A DNA stretch of 64,000 nt from Trichostrongylus colubriformis (Eukaryota > Nematoda > Chromadorea > Rhabditida > Trichostrongylidae): positions 9,177,992 to 9,241,991 of the forward strand of contig OZ022261.1 of NCBI GenBank assembly GCA_963978905.1. Reading direction: 5' to 3'. Below the pieces are notes generated by a model that did no database searches, was not told where the DNA came from, and saw nothing but the letters and a program-made list of their open reading frames with translations. Below are positions 23,201 through 33,700 of this stretch, in pieces. Within the stretch, counting starts at the first letter, position 1, and each line of letters begins with the position of its first letter. A program made the translations under genes and the position numbers.

Positions 23201-25855
23201 CCAAATTTTATTACATATCTGCTATGGGCACAACCGGGTACACGCACCGACGATACTGCATAGTCCCATCCACACTTCAGAGAGATTAAGAACATACAAC
23301 TTTAGACCATTACCAAGGCTCGTCCACTGAAATTAACCTAGACCTGAAAAAGTGGTTAGGCGGTACAGGGGCCCTCTCTCACCAAAATACAGACGTACTT
23401 CGATTCCTACCAAACACCTGGAGCCATTTTTTCACATCTCGCTAGAGAGAATCGTCTTAACAGCAGCTAGAAAATTCTTGTATTATACATCGTACTCACA
23501 CGCTGCACAGCGATCATACCAATTTCAAAGTAAGAACAGAGGAGGGATATGGATGTGGGACAGAACCCCCGAATCAGGTCACCGCGCCACACTATATGCC
23601 TTACCGCGAGCGGCAAGTGATTCGCTTACTCCGTTGGACACCGACCGAGCACAGAGGAGCGTGGCCGCCGCGAGCTATCGCAACCTGACCAGTTCAGGTG
23701 CCCCGAACACTCTAAGGGCGAACGCCAGGAGTGGTTAGCAATTAGTTGAATGGGAAACGACTGGGAATTGACGTTGGCAACTAGTGGTCCTACAAAACAA
23801 TCGTCAGGGAGCAGTGGCCTTATTGCTCCTGAGTCGTTATAGACGTCTCGTGCTCTACACCTTTATAGTCATTCGCTTCTGACGGTAGGCTGCCGTGTTG
23901 GTGTTCAAGTTGTAGTGGGTTCCGAACAGTCAGTACACACATTTTACACTGAAACCATAACGTAAACCGTCCGATTGTGGGCAGTTTAAGACATGGAGGC
24001 ACTTCTAAGTCAAGCAGTTCTCTTGACTAAATCGGGAGTCATTCCGTATATTTGTGATCTTTTCTTGTGGTAGTCTACACGCCGTATACCCTAGGGTATC
24101 CACTGGTCGTGATCCCTTTTACCTTTCCGTTTTTCTATGTCGCAGCTGATCATATGCAGGGGTGCGTCAGAGCAGCAGTTTGCTCATGTGTCAAATTCGT
24201 GAAGTACACAGAATAGTGAGTAGTAAAACAAATGAAACTAGTGAGGCTTGCAATGATTCTCTGTGGACAGAAGCAAGCTGTGTGTAACTGCGTTCTCCGT
24301 CCCCAGGAGATAACGCCGTTCGCCATCGCCATTGAACTAAAGAACACTTTAGGTATGGCACTGAAGAGGAGGCAATGGTAATGACACATTTAGATATTTC
24401 CAGAAGAACAGCATTGTGAAATTGGATCAAACAGAAAATTATTCCAGTGCATTACTCATTATAAACCCACCCGGCAAGTCTTATGGAATCTTCCAGAAGG
24501 AACTCCGCTTCAAGCAGTCTGATTCATTTTATTTTATTTTTCAACAAGAAACAAAAGCATATGCCCCTTCTTCGGAAATATTGCTAACAGCCTCCCAGAA
24601 AGTGCCGGACCTAATGGCCTAGTTGGTCCATACGATGTATTCGTGCATGGAAAGAGTTATCTGCGTCTAGTCGTTACTGGATCGTCATCTCACGCGATTC
24701 ACTTTTCTGCTAGCTAATCGCTATCGGACACGCACGACATCAAACCAGGCGCTTTCAGCGGCATCATTTGGATATTTAGATAGACGAGTACTCCTCCCCG
24801 TAGCTCTCCGTATCGTTCAGTTATGAGTATTTGACCTAATGCGCCTGGCTATGCCTTGTCGTCATTGTTGTGGGCTGTTGAGCCGCAAAGACGCCACGAG
24901 ATCAGGGAGCCAGCAGCACCACATATACACACAGACACACGAAACAGAACCGGTCCGTTCAGTGTACGAGAAAGGTTGTGCACGCCACGGGAATAGAATC
25001 ACAAACAATCGCACTTGCAAAAACAAACAACGGCTCCGATCCGTCGCTTGCGGCACCGCACGCGAACGTCGTAACCGTCGTGTGCATTCCGTGTCATTGG
25101 CGTTGGAAACACGATATTTCGTGGCTACGGGGCATCGAGTCCTCACGGCGATAATTGACCACTTCCACCGTTACAACACCTGTTACCCTGGATTTCACCA
25201 ACAATTCAATGACGGCTATCCAAATTTCGTAAGTCCATCTGTAAACCTGAGCACATGCGAAAATCTGAGACTTATCCATGCCAGTAAGCGAACGAGAAGG
25301 ATAAGTGGTAGCTGGAGCAACAAAAGGCATGGAACGGGGGGTGGTTACCATCTCGACCAATGCATGGTTAACAGATGTCACGGGCTGCTACTATTGGCTT
25401 AGCCGAGAAGCTACTACAGTGCTACCCTCATGCTGGCTCAAGTTATACCCCTCACACTTTCTGTAAATTCCATGCTACGATGTCCAAATTATACTTCATT
25501 ACTTGATTCGTAAATACACCTTTTTCAGTGGCATTTTCGATTATCTATTCGAATTTGGCCATTACTTCTAGATGTTAGAGCAAAAGCCACGAAAGGGTTT
25601 CGGTACTTAAAAAAACAAAACAGTATAAACTATTTTAAAAATGCAGTGGTTTATGAAAGCATTTTGAAAGTAAAAAAAGCATTCAATGTGAATTTGCACA
25701 AGTAGAAAAAACGCTTACTTCTATGATCTTCCCAACGTCGCCCATATTTTCCACGGCACCGTTTTCGTCATCGGTTACTGTATCTGGCGGTGAGATGGAA
25801 ACCGATTCTCGGCTAAGGCTCATTTGAGACAGACACGAGGAACTGTAGAAGAATC
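17281..25855 (-). CDS. Uncharacterised nuclear-type protein, multi-exon (incomplete model)
   Basis: Not recognised. Exons supported on the minus strand, 5' to 3', are 25719-25855 (ATG at 25823), 25247-25387, one or more not found, then 19516-19800, 18846-18965, 18410-18534 and 17281-17415 (stop). The last four join with consistent phases (1, 1, 0), each with good GT donors (GTGAGC, GTATGT, GTACGA) and TTTCAG/TTTTCAG/TTTAG acceptors. Encoded features in order are an acidic SPPDTVTDDENG segment, a Ser/Thr/Pro segment, an 11-Asn tract, DVDGTTDVKQEPPTPT with a VKQE sumoylation-type motif, a helical FWNEMNKFGLLDPLVDQLLE segment, basic SRKRSLDES and KRPRVQY (nuclear-signal-like), and a C-terminal DPRVLQALAQAQLRLSHETE helix. 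It looks like a transcription-related protein; no known domain was seen. The exon at 25247-25387 ends in phase 0 while 19800 needs phase 1, so at least one exon is missing. Confidence 0.55.
18125..18317. repeat. Diverged tandem duplication inside an intron
   Basis: Two units about 110 bp apart share GATCGTAATAG and end TTGCTATGCCCCGCCCCTTGG and TTGCTAAGCCCCGCCCCTTG respectively. The GC-box-like CCCCGCCCC occurs in each. Confidence 0.45.
19947..20269 (-). repeat. Dispersed repeat DR1, copy D
   Basis: Reverse-orientation DR1 copy in the large intron of the nuclear-protein gene. The complement reads GGTACACCCGTAGACGAGGA at the start, then CTGAACTTTCAATAAGC, the CAACAGGTACTGGTATTGTA block, and ends ACACCTCGGAGTGCCCTG. 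It is the clearest copy for defining the family ends. Confidence 0.65.
21017..21190. mobile_element. Family D MITE, diverged copy
   Basis: The left end GGCCGCGTTCATACTCTGCG and the right end GCAAAGTATAAATGCGGTC are inverted repeats like those of the perfect hairpin at 12617-12741. The interior has GATGGCTGCGTTCATAGGCA and GAGGCAGAGTGGCAC words shared with 31638-31764. Flanks are TGA (left) and TAA (right). It lies in an intron of the nuclear-protein gene. Confidence 0.65.
21195..25246. other. Large intron, content mostly unassigned
   Basis: Presumed intron of the nuclear-protein gene that must hide at least one exon. Open frames exist (161 codons on the minus strand at 22810-23295; 128 codons on + at 23352-23738) in a more GC-rich block of about 22.8-23.8 kb, but they show no known motif and no convincing splice sites. 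The rest shows nothing recognisable. Confidence 0.3.
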
Positions 25856-25866
25856 CTGAAAGGTTC
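25856..25866 (-). promoter_or_regulatory. Candidate spliced-leader acceptor of the nuclear-protein gene
   Basis: On the minus strand ACCTTTCAG ends at 25856; the next ATG (25823) opens the coded frame 32 bases later. It could equally be an ordinary acceptor, since the frame is open upstream as far as an ATG at 25904. Confidence 0.35.
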
Positions 25867-25904
25867 CCAGTTACGGTAGGCCAAATGAGGAGATTAACAG
25901 CCAT

Positions 25905-28228
25905 TTGATATGAGTGACGGAGTTATATATGAACTTCGGATGGGGTTTAAAACAGCCAAGGTCAGCCCATATTAAAATAGAGCAACTTTGCTAAAGTGCC
26001 GCGAAAAGCATCCGCAACCAAAGGTGATTGATTAGGTCTTTGGTAACGACCGTTTGAGATTGTGAATTACGGTTTGTGAGCTTTGCGTGGTGTGACCGGA
26101 TAATTTCTTATTGAAGTGGAAACAAAGAACATTTGTGGATCAAATCAGCACATTACTTCCAATAAAAAAGACATGAAAGCAATCCGAAAGGAGAGAAAAT
26201 ACATTTCATGATTGATACTTATTGCGAGTATACAGAAGAATGAGAGGCTGTGAACGATAATAGCTGGTGACTCGCCGGCGAGTGCCCTTCACCCTGAGGG
26301 TGGTGAATTTGTGGAGCACCCCGACGGGTCCCGACGGAGGGTAAGCATCGGCGACGAGGGGGGAGTGTTTTTGCGATATTTACAGAACGTTGCAATTCGA
26401 CGAGCGCTTGCGTTCCACTTGCCAGCTGACCGTCGGCCGCTTCGTGACCGACCGCCCCTCACGCATTTTCCCCGGCTCTCATCGTGCTCCACACTCTATT
26501 CAGTCGCTCCAGCGCTAGTCCGTCTAGAAAATGACCAGCTGACAGCCCGATCGCCGTCTCTCACGCAACGACGCTCCATCGTAGCCACCTGACCACGTGT
26601 GCTGCTGAGCAGCCAGATTTGCTATTTGCGGCCTCCCCCTTCCCCAACCCACTACCAACACCCGAGCGTCCGATTCTAAATGTACACATTCCCGGCTATT
26701 TGCAGTGAAGGTGACGACTGTACACGTTATTTACATTAATCAAATCAAAAAACCACAAGATACAGCAACACGTGTGTTATAAACAAAGGAAAGGAGTAGG
26801 AAAACTGCGGATATACCGTATATATTGCAACATCCATAATATCTGATGCTCAAAGTATACTTACCAGAATTGCACAAATGGAGGCACCGAAACCATGGTG
26901 AAAAACTCTTTTTCGGAGAGCATCTGGTATCCCGTGTAAAGTTTAGTGGACTAGATAGTGCTGCGTGAGAATCATGGCAAGATTGCTAAATTTGTATTCG
27001 CTGTAATGCAGGATTCAAAAAATAAATACTGGAAAAGCCCTCTTCAATTCGCCTTACTGCCAAAACTCTTCTCTGCTGGAAAGTGCTTCAAGTTTCCCTT
27101 GGTGATTCCGTTTCCTCACGATTATTACTACTGAGTACTGCATTCTTCCTTGCTAACTTCATGATACACAATAGCAGCCTGCATTTATTTCTTTTTGCGA
27201 AAAAGGCACTGAGCAGAGTGCTTATGCCTCTTCAATAAAGCAATGAGGTCTGATACAGGATTATGAAGTACTGCGAACCCTACAACTCGATGCGATGCAA
27301 GCGTGACTAAATTAAAAAACACCGTCAAAACAGGACTACGAAGTGAAGAGTAAGAAGTTGAAGAGTACTGTATGCTGCAAAGGAGTGTAGCCGTCGGCCC
27401 CTCTTGTGCTTTGCACATATTTGGTTCATGAACCTCACCCATATCACCACATTACCCTGGGTTACACTTGAAGGCATTGGTAGAAGTAATGAGAACTTCT
27501 AGTGTGATTTATAAAATTGAAGGCCAAAGTCTCGACGAAAAGAAGCGCTCCCATGCTACAGAAAGGCCGTCTCTTCCGACAGCATCCAGTTGTTCTAACT
27601 GGGCCCTCCTACTTCATTAACAAAGCCCGCCCCTCCCGGAGTCTGCTATGAAAAGTGGGTCTTATTTTTCAGGTTTTGACTGCCCCACTCCATTTCTTTC
27701 ATTTAGTACTAGTGAGTTCCTGAACTTTTGTACTCAATGATTTGATATTCGTAATATCCCCACCACTGTCTTTCAGGCTTTACACCGCGCACGGACCGAG
27801 TCTGCAGTTGATCACCCAGAAAAGGCGTGTTCTATCTCTGCGTGTTTTGGAATATTCTGAATTTTCACAAGGAATCAACGGATGAATGACCGGAACCAGT
27901 GTCTGTAAATCACAAACTTTTTCATTTCCTATCTCAGTGCGAGTACAGTACAAATGACGTGCATGAGAACATTATTTCATGTGCACATGAGACTGAGTGA
28001 GATTCATTCACTCTTATTAATATTACTAACCGTGGTTATGAGATTAGACTGCCCTCAAGCAGCGGTAGCATAAGTCAATTTGCTGCCTTACTTCTGGCTT
28101 GTTCAGAAGCGGTCTCGAAATATGTCTCTGGGGAGAGCATGTTCGGGTACTTTGCGAATATCGTGTAATTCTAGCCATCTTCAGGTTTCTAATAGAGACG
28201 AAGGGGTAGAAACGTTGGACCAAGAATA
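25905..28228. other. Intergenic DNA with a GC-rich block
   Basis: A GC- and CpG-rich segment at about 26270-26660 lies just upstream of the start of the nuclear-protein gene and could be its promoter region. The rest is AT-rich with no exon or repeat recognised. Confidence 0.3.
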
Positions 28229-28331
28229 AAGGTTCCTTGAAAGCCTCCTGAGCGGAACTCCCACCGACTGCGGCAAGTCGTATTGATGGCGCCGCGAGTG
28301 CGACGCCGCAGCGCGATTTTTAGACGTAAGG
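28229..28331 (+). repeat. Foldback element FB1, one-ended fragment
   Basis: Matches only the right end of the FB1 copies: GAGCGGAACTCCCACCGACT, GCGGCAAGTCGTATTGATGG, GCGAGTGCGACGCC and a final TTTAGACGTAAG. The left half is absent. Confidence 0.6.
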
Positions 28332-29287
28332 GTACAGACCGTCCATGCATCGTATTAAGTCGTGTCCTCCTTTGACGCCACATGTATTTCGGCAGTACAT
28401 CGCTACAAGTGTCATAGATAAGATTTGTAAGGTACACAATGATAAACAGCTGCAGTTGAAGCTAACGGCGTTAGAACTCGTCACAGATGAAAGCAGATGA
28501 TTGGCTTTCGTCGTTTGCGAGGACACCGGCGTTCGTCCACACCGCTGCTGCGGCAGACATGTTTTTAGCGAATATATCAAGAATATTCGACACCACTTGC
28601 GACTCAGCCTCATTTTTTCGTATGAAGCCTGCACTTCATACTGCAAAATGCGTAGCAACTTTCATTCAGTACACAGTCAGTGCGCCCAGCTGCAACCCCG
28701 TATATAGGAGCCGAAACGGTGATTCGTTCGATGCTTACGGTCGTTACCATTGCTCTTGAAGGCACATTTCACGTCTGTTTGGCTTTTACAACTCCCTCCT
28801 CATTCAGATAGGTCAACCTAAGTGACGTAGGCTCTAGAATTACCGAAGGGTTAGTGTGAGTTTCTGGAGCGTGCCTAGCCAAAGAAGTCAGGGCGACTCC
28901 ACCATGCAGTCCAGGCCCCTACGCGAACAGACTAAAAAGCTCACTGTTTTGCGGCAATCTCGCACAAGGCCAGATGCCAAGAGATCTTATTATTGCCAAT
29001 TCCGGAGGTTTCGGATTTTTCTTTTGTCGGCTTATTGCTCAACAGCTCGTACCTCATTAGTGCTTTAACCCACTCAAAGTAATCTTGGAATGTGCCTTTA
29101 ATTTTGATTTGATTATCGTTTGTAATGTACATTCTGGTAAGTATTCATTTTCAATTGCTCAAGTGAATGGCAGTATCCGATGAGCATTTACGGTTGACAG
29201 TTGGAGACACTTTTCTCGTGTGGACCACGTCTTCTCGATAGACATACCACACTTTTCGAAATGTACCTATACGGCCGCGTTCAGCAA
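28332..29287. other. Intergenic DNA, nothing recognised
   Basis: No convincing exon, RNA gene or repeat. Confidence 0.35.
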
Positions 29288-29728
29288 GATACACCGAGGG
29301 ACGAGGATTTCTCAACGGGGGGGGGGTCGTATATGACCGGATAAGGGAAGGGGGTCGTACCTTCAGAGGTCAGCTATAAGCACTAAAATCTAAAAGTTCA
29401 ATAAGCAGATAAAAAGCAAAGGATATTTCGCCGCAAATCCGACAGTGTCAAAGTGTAGAATAAATTCTTGTTTTTAAAAACCTCGTGGCAGAAGCACTAT
29501 AAAACAAGAATAACGAACAATGCCGAGGTTCTACGATGAGAGAACTTGGACTTTGTAGAATAAATATTTTTGCCTGACGAATGGATATGTAGCAATAAAA
29601 CATTACAACTATGCAGTCCGGCAACAGTCACTGGCATTGTAGAGATCAAAAAAGGGGGATCGTATTTGGTTGCCGCAGTGGGGGGTCGTACTGAAGCGAC
29701 ATTTTCTTCGACATTTGGGAGTGCCCTG
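29288..29728 (+). repeat. Dispersed repeat DR1, copy B
   Basis: Collinear with the other DR1 copies: GATACACCGAGGGACGAGGA, the TCAATAAGCAGATAAAAAGC block, CGGCAACAGTCACTGGCATT, GGGGGGTCGTACTGAAGCGA and GGGAGTGCCCTGG at the end. It is longer than copies A, C and D because of an internal segment near 29440-29560. Confidence 0.65.
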
Positions 29729-30080
29729 GCGTTCACAGCTTCCTGCCAAACCCTTTTTCGTAATAACTTCTTTATTACCAATTAAATTGCGTGAAATTGC
29801 AGCACGAGATTGCTGAACATATTGAGAACGATTTCCACTATCTTGTCTCTGTCTGATTTCTTCTATGGGTTTTGAAGCATTCAGTTCAACTCACTGATTG
29901 ACAGAAAAAGGTATGATGAAGGAAAAATGATTCCGAAATTAACAACTGACAAATTTTAGAAAAGATCAATATTCCGTGGGAGAACCGCTTCACCTCGAAC
30001 AGTTTACGGGAGCAGCACTCCTCAAACTCCTGTGCACTGTACAATTTAAGTGCGAAGATTGTTTTGCCACTCGAGAGGTG

Positions 30081-30369
30081 TGGATGAGGCTACTTACGAC
30101 AGGAAATCGCTTCGCGGCGTCGCACTCGCGGCACCACCCGTACGAGTTGCCGAATCGATTGCCCTTGGGAGCCCGGCAGAGCGTGGCTGCGTCACCTCTG
30201 CACTTCCACCCATGACACACTGCCTCCTGCACCCATGCCACCCTGCCCCCTGCACCTATGCCACCCTGCCTCGATTGAAGGCTGCCATGCCCTGCCTCTG
30301 GCACTAGCACCCACCGCGCCGCTCGCCGCGGACGTCCACGCGATTTTTTGTCGTAAGTAGCCTCACCCA
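30081..30369. mobile_element. Family C MITE, copy 1
   Basis: Terminal inverted repeats: TGGATGAGGCTACTTACGAC at the left and the complement GTCGTAAGTAGCCTCACCCA at the right, continuing through GAAATCGC / GCGATTTT. The interior CGGCAGAGCGTGGCTGCGTC and ACACTGCCTC..GCTGCCATGCCCTGCC segments match copy 2 at 45512-45784. It contains a short CCTGCACCCATGCCACC duplication. Confidence 0.75.
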
Positions 30370-30591
30370 GAAGGCTGAGTTCCCGGTGTCGGAAAGCTTC
30401 CTTCGCGAACCTTGGTGTGCGCTTCGGACCGTTATCCTGCTGAAAAATTTATTCAGCAGGCATGCTTTACTTCGCTCATGGTAACATATTCACCATAATG
30501 TTTCTTTAGTTTTCCCTCTCATAGTTCCCAATCTTCAGATGGACCCATCCCTTCCTACAGGCAACCCCCCCCCCCACCCTCCTCCCCGCGG

Positions 30592-30755
30592 ATGCATGGC
30601 AGCGCGACTCGCAGTGCAGCGGGATCGTGTTGAGATTCCAATCCGCTAGCAAGATTCGCCACATATTACCTTTTCCGAACCGGTATGTTTATTTCCAGAG
30701 AACATGTCTTCCAAGTTCTTACTTTTTTCCCAACTCTCACAGTGCCTTTCAATAG
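30592..30755 (+). repeat. Dispersed repeat family E, partial copy
   Basis: Carries the GCAGCGGGATCGTGTTGAGA, GCCACATATTACC and AGAGAACATGTCTTCCAAGT words of family E; the 5' half is missing. Confidence 0.5.
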
Positions 30756-30799
30756 TCTTGGTTATACAGCCTATGAAGAACACAAAAAAGATTTGAATG

Positions 30800-33700
30800 T
30801 TATGGTTGATTGAAATTTTTTGAGTGGTTCGTTTGACCGTCTTCATCAATTGGCGAGAAAAAAAAACAATTTTTTTCGAATTTATTAGAGCAACTCAAAT
30901 CTATAATCAACAATCGAGGAGATCCAGCAGCTGTTGTGTTGATCGGCTACCCAACAAAACGTTCAGTGGATTACCTGTTATACTGTTCAGTACCTCCCTG
31001 AAAGTAATTAATAGGATTTAATCACTGTAAAATGTTGAACAGAATATCGGTTGGGTCCTACCTGACAATGGGAGTGTAATCTCCTGCGACAAGCACCCTG
31101 ACTTTAGGATGCTCTCTGAAACTTCTAATATTGCTTTCCCATAAGAAATACCACAGATGCAAAGTCCTTTCTACTGCTCATTGTTAAATGAGCGGAATGA
31201 ATCAAAATGAAAAGTAAATGCACACTTCGTCCTTTTCAAATCAATTTTTCTTGACAAAAATTTGCTACTTCTCCAGAATAATGCGATTATTCAAGAAGGC
31301 CTACCTGAGTCGTAGTGCATCAGCAGTAACCGAATCAAATGAAAATCCATCGGTAATCACAACGACGTCGGTCGTATGAACGAATGGCAGTTGCGCTACT
31401 GCCCTCAATGCGGCACCTGTAGCCGTTATACCAGAAAGGAATCGTGCTCCTAAATTAGATTTTCATCAATAATCAAAAGATAACAAAGCTGATTTTGAGG
31501 AGCAGTTTGTGACGAATCTTTAGCTTCTCAGTAACTCTTTTCTGAACTTATTCTTTGAGCTGAGCAACGAATTATGGGATTCCAGAGGCACTCTTCACCT
31601 TTTTTCATGTAATTGAACCCTTCCGACAAGGCATCAAGTCTGCGTTTATACTCTGCGGTGCCAGCGGCAGGACGTGGCTGCGTGTTACTGCTTCTTCGCC
31701 TGTGCCACTCTGCCTCGTTGCCTGTGGACGCAGCCACGCTCTGCCGGCGCAAAGTATGAACGCGTAGCGCACAATTTCACCTAAGGAGTTATTCTGAGGA
31801 GTGCCACTCAATTTCGCCGACGCAATTCCACTGATTCATCTGAAGCAATGCTACTATTCATCCGTGCACCGCTTTCGTCGTCGCTCACATGAACGGTATT
31901 TCTCTCTGAACTTTTTACAAAATGACTCACTAAGCATTTTCTTGATAAAGAGATCCTTGGAGAGGAGAAGTCGTGGAGGTATATTGATGCGCTGCCGTGA
32001 TCTACCTGCATACGTCATGAGGCCATACTGAAAATAAAATAGACATAAGAAATTAAAACGGTTTCTACCACATCACATGATCCACACACTGCTCCATGGT
32101 CCTCGCACTGACAAATAAGAGGAAAGGACATTGTTACGATGCAAGAAAACAAGTTACAGAAGACTGACGTTCTTGGAAATTACTGGTTTTTTTTCACTAA
32201 ACCAGGGGTATACCAAGCTCTTCCACAGCAGTGTCTTTTCCTCGAGCGGGATCTCCCCTGAAGATGTCGCAGTGGCTCGAGACTTAGGTGTGACAGTGCC
32301 ACATGGTCCATGACGTAGAGTAGAGAATTTGTCGCTCATCAACAGGTCAAGGGAATCGTTCACAGCAATTTAAGTTCTTCTGTTACCCACATGTTTATGC
32401 TATATTTGCTTATTACGGGCCGTGTGCAAAGTTTTACACATATGTACACCCTCTCAAAAAGACGGACGACAGGGTTGGACGTACGAGTGGGATGGGGCGC
32501 CAGAGAGCTGAGGAGCGAAGAGGCGACAGCCACGTGGTTAAAGACGCAGAGTGAGAAACAAATCAACATTGGGCGCGAAACTGACGGCTGTTCGTATGTT
32601 GTGTTCGAAAGTGTGGTTGAAATTCAGACGAGTTACTCTTATTACATTTTTCTATTTCTGCTGTGGTATGAAGGAAACTTCTTGGCTCTTTCCGTGCTTC
32701 TGTTCATGTACCGTATTTAGTAGAGTGATTTCAAGGGGAGTTGTGATTCCTTTAAATACCTCCTCGCCCGCGGCCGGCTCATAAATACCACATTTTAGAA
32801 AGAGGAAGGGTGAGATACTTATGCACACCTGATCCTGTTTCCTCCTCACAATCAGGTAATTTAAATGCACCAACTTGTAGATTCCTGATTCCACAACTCA
32901 GTGTGTCTACCACATTACTTTCAGCTGCCTCTAGTGTGAGATTCAGAATGGGCACTATATGTATGGTCGCTTCGAGAGGATATGACTATAACCGCTTTGC
33001 TTTTTATTTTCCTTTTGGTTTTTCCACGTTCCTTTTTTTCTGTGGAGTGCATTGGGCCAAAAACGTAGAGGTAACTGGAATATGCCGCTCCAAGCGATGA
33101 TACTGTAAGACAAAAGTGGTCATCAGCGCATTTTTTATCATCAGACTTCCTATGTCCTTACTGGGTTTACTGTCATAAATCGGTTACAGATAAATTTGTG
33201 AAGTTCGAAAGTATGTAGAAGTTGGAAAACATGTAAGTGATATCAGTAAATAATTCACTTACATGGCGAGAGCTGTTTGAGAGCTTCGTAAGGATATTGC
33301 CGATATAAATCTTTTGCTTCTCGTACTGTTCCAGAACATTTCCACTTGAATCGAGTACGAAAAAAATATCAGAGCACACTAAAATCCACCAACACTTTGA
33401 TCGAGGGAAGCTCGGAAAGGCTTACAATTGATCTTACCAGTTGCTTCAGAAGCGTTGTTCTTTGCAATATTTTCAATAGTCATATCAGAAGTGAAATTGG
33501 CTTCCATGTTGATCTGCTCCTTAAAACACTGAGTTGCTGAGTACACATTGTCATCTACTTCATTGGTCATTTGCAGGGCAAACAATCATGCTAGAGTGAC
33601 TTGTTGGTGCACTGCATTAAAAAGATCTTCTGGTATACTCGCAGGTTTGTATGGCAGCTGACCTTGGCCGATTCTTCTAACAACATAAAGGCAGGCAATG

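Noticed and set aside
22810..23738. Two long open frames (161 codons minus, 128 codons plus) in a GC-rich block
   Set aside because: No known motif, no splice sites that fit nematode rules, and composition that makes long open frames likely by chance.
24839..25402. 187-codon + frame
   Set aside because: It overlaps the phase-consistent minus exon 25247-25387 and has no recognisable motif; better explained as GC-rich antisense.
26091..26215. Similarity of GGATCAAATCAGCA to the 5' part of the second mariner
   Set aside because: Short, low-complexity and not extended on either side.
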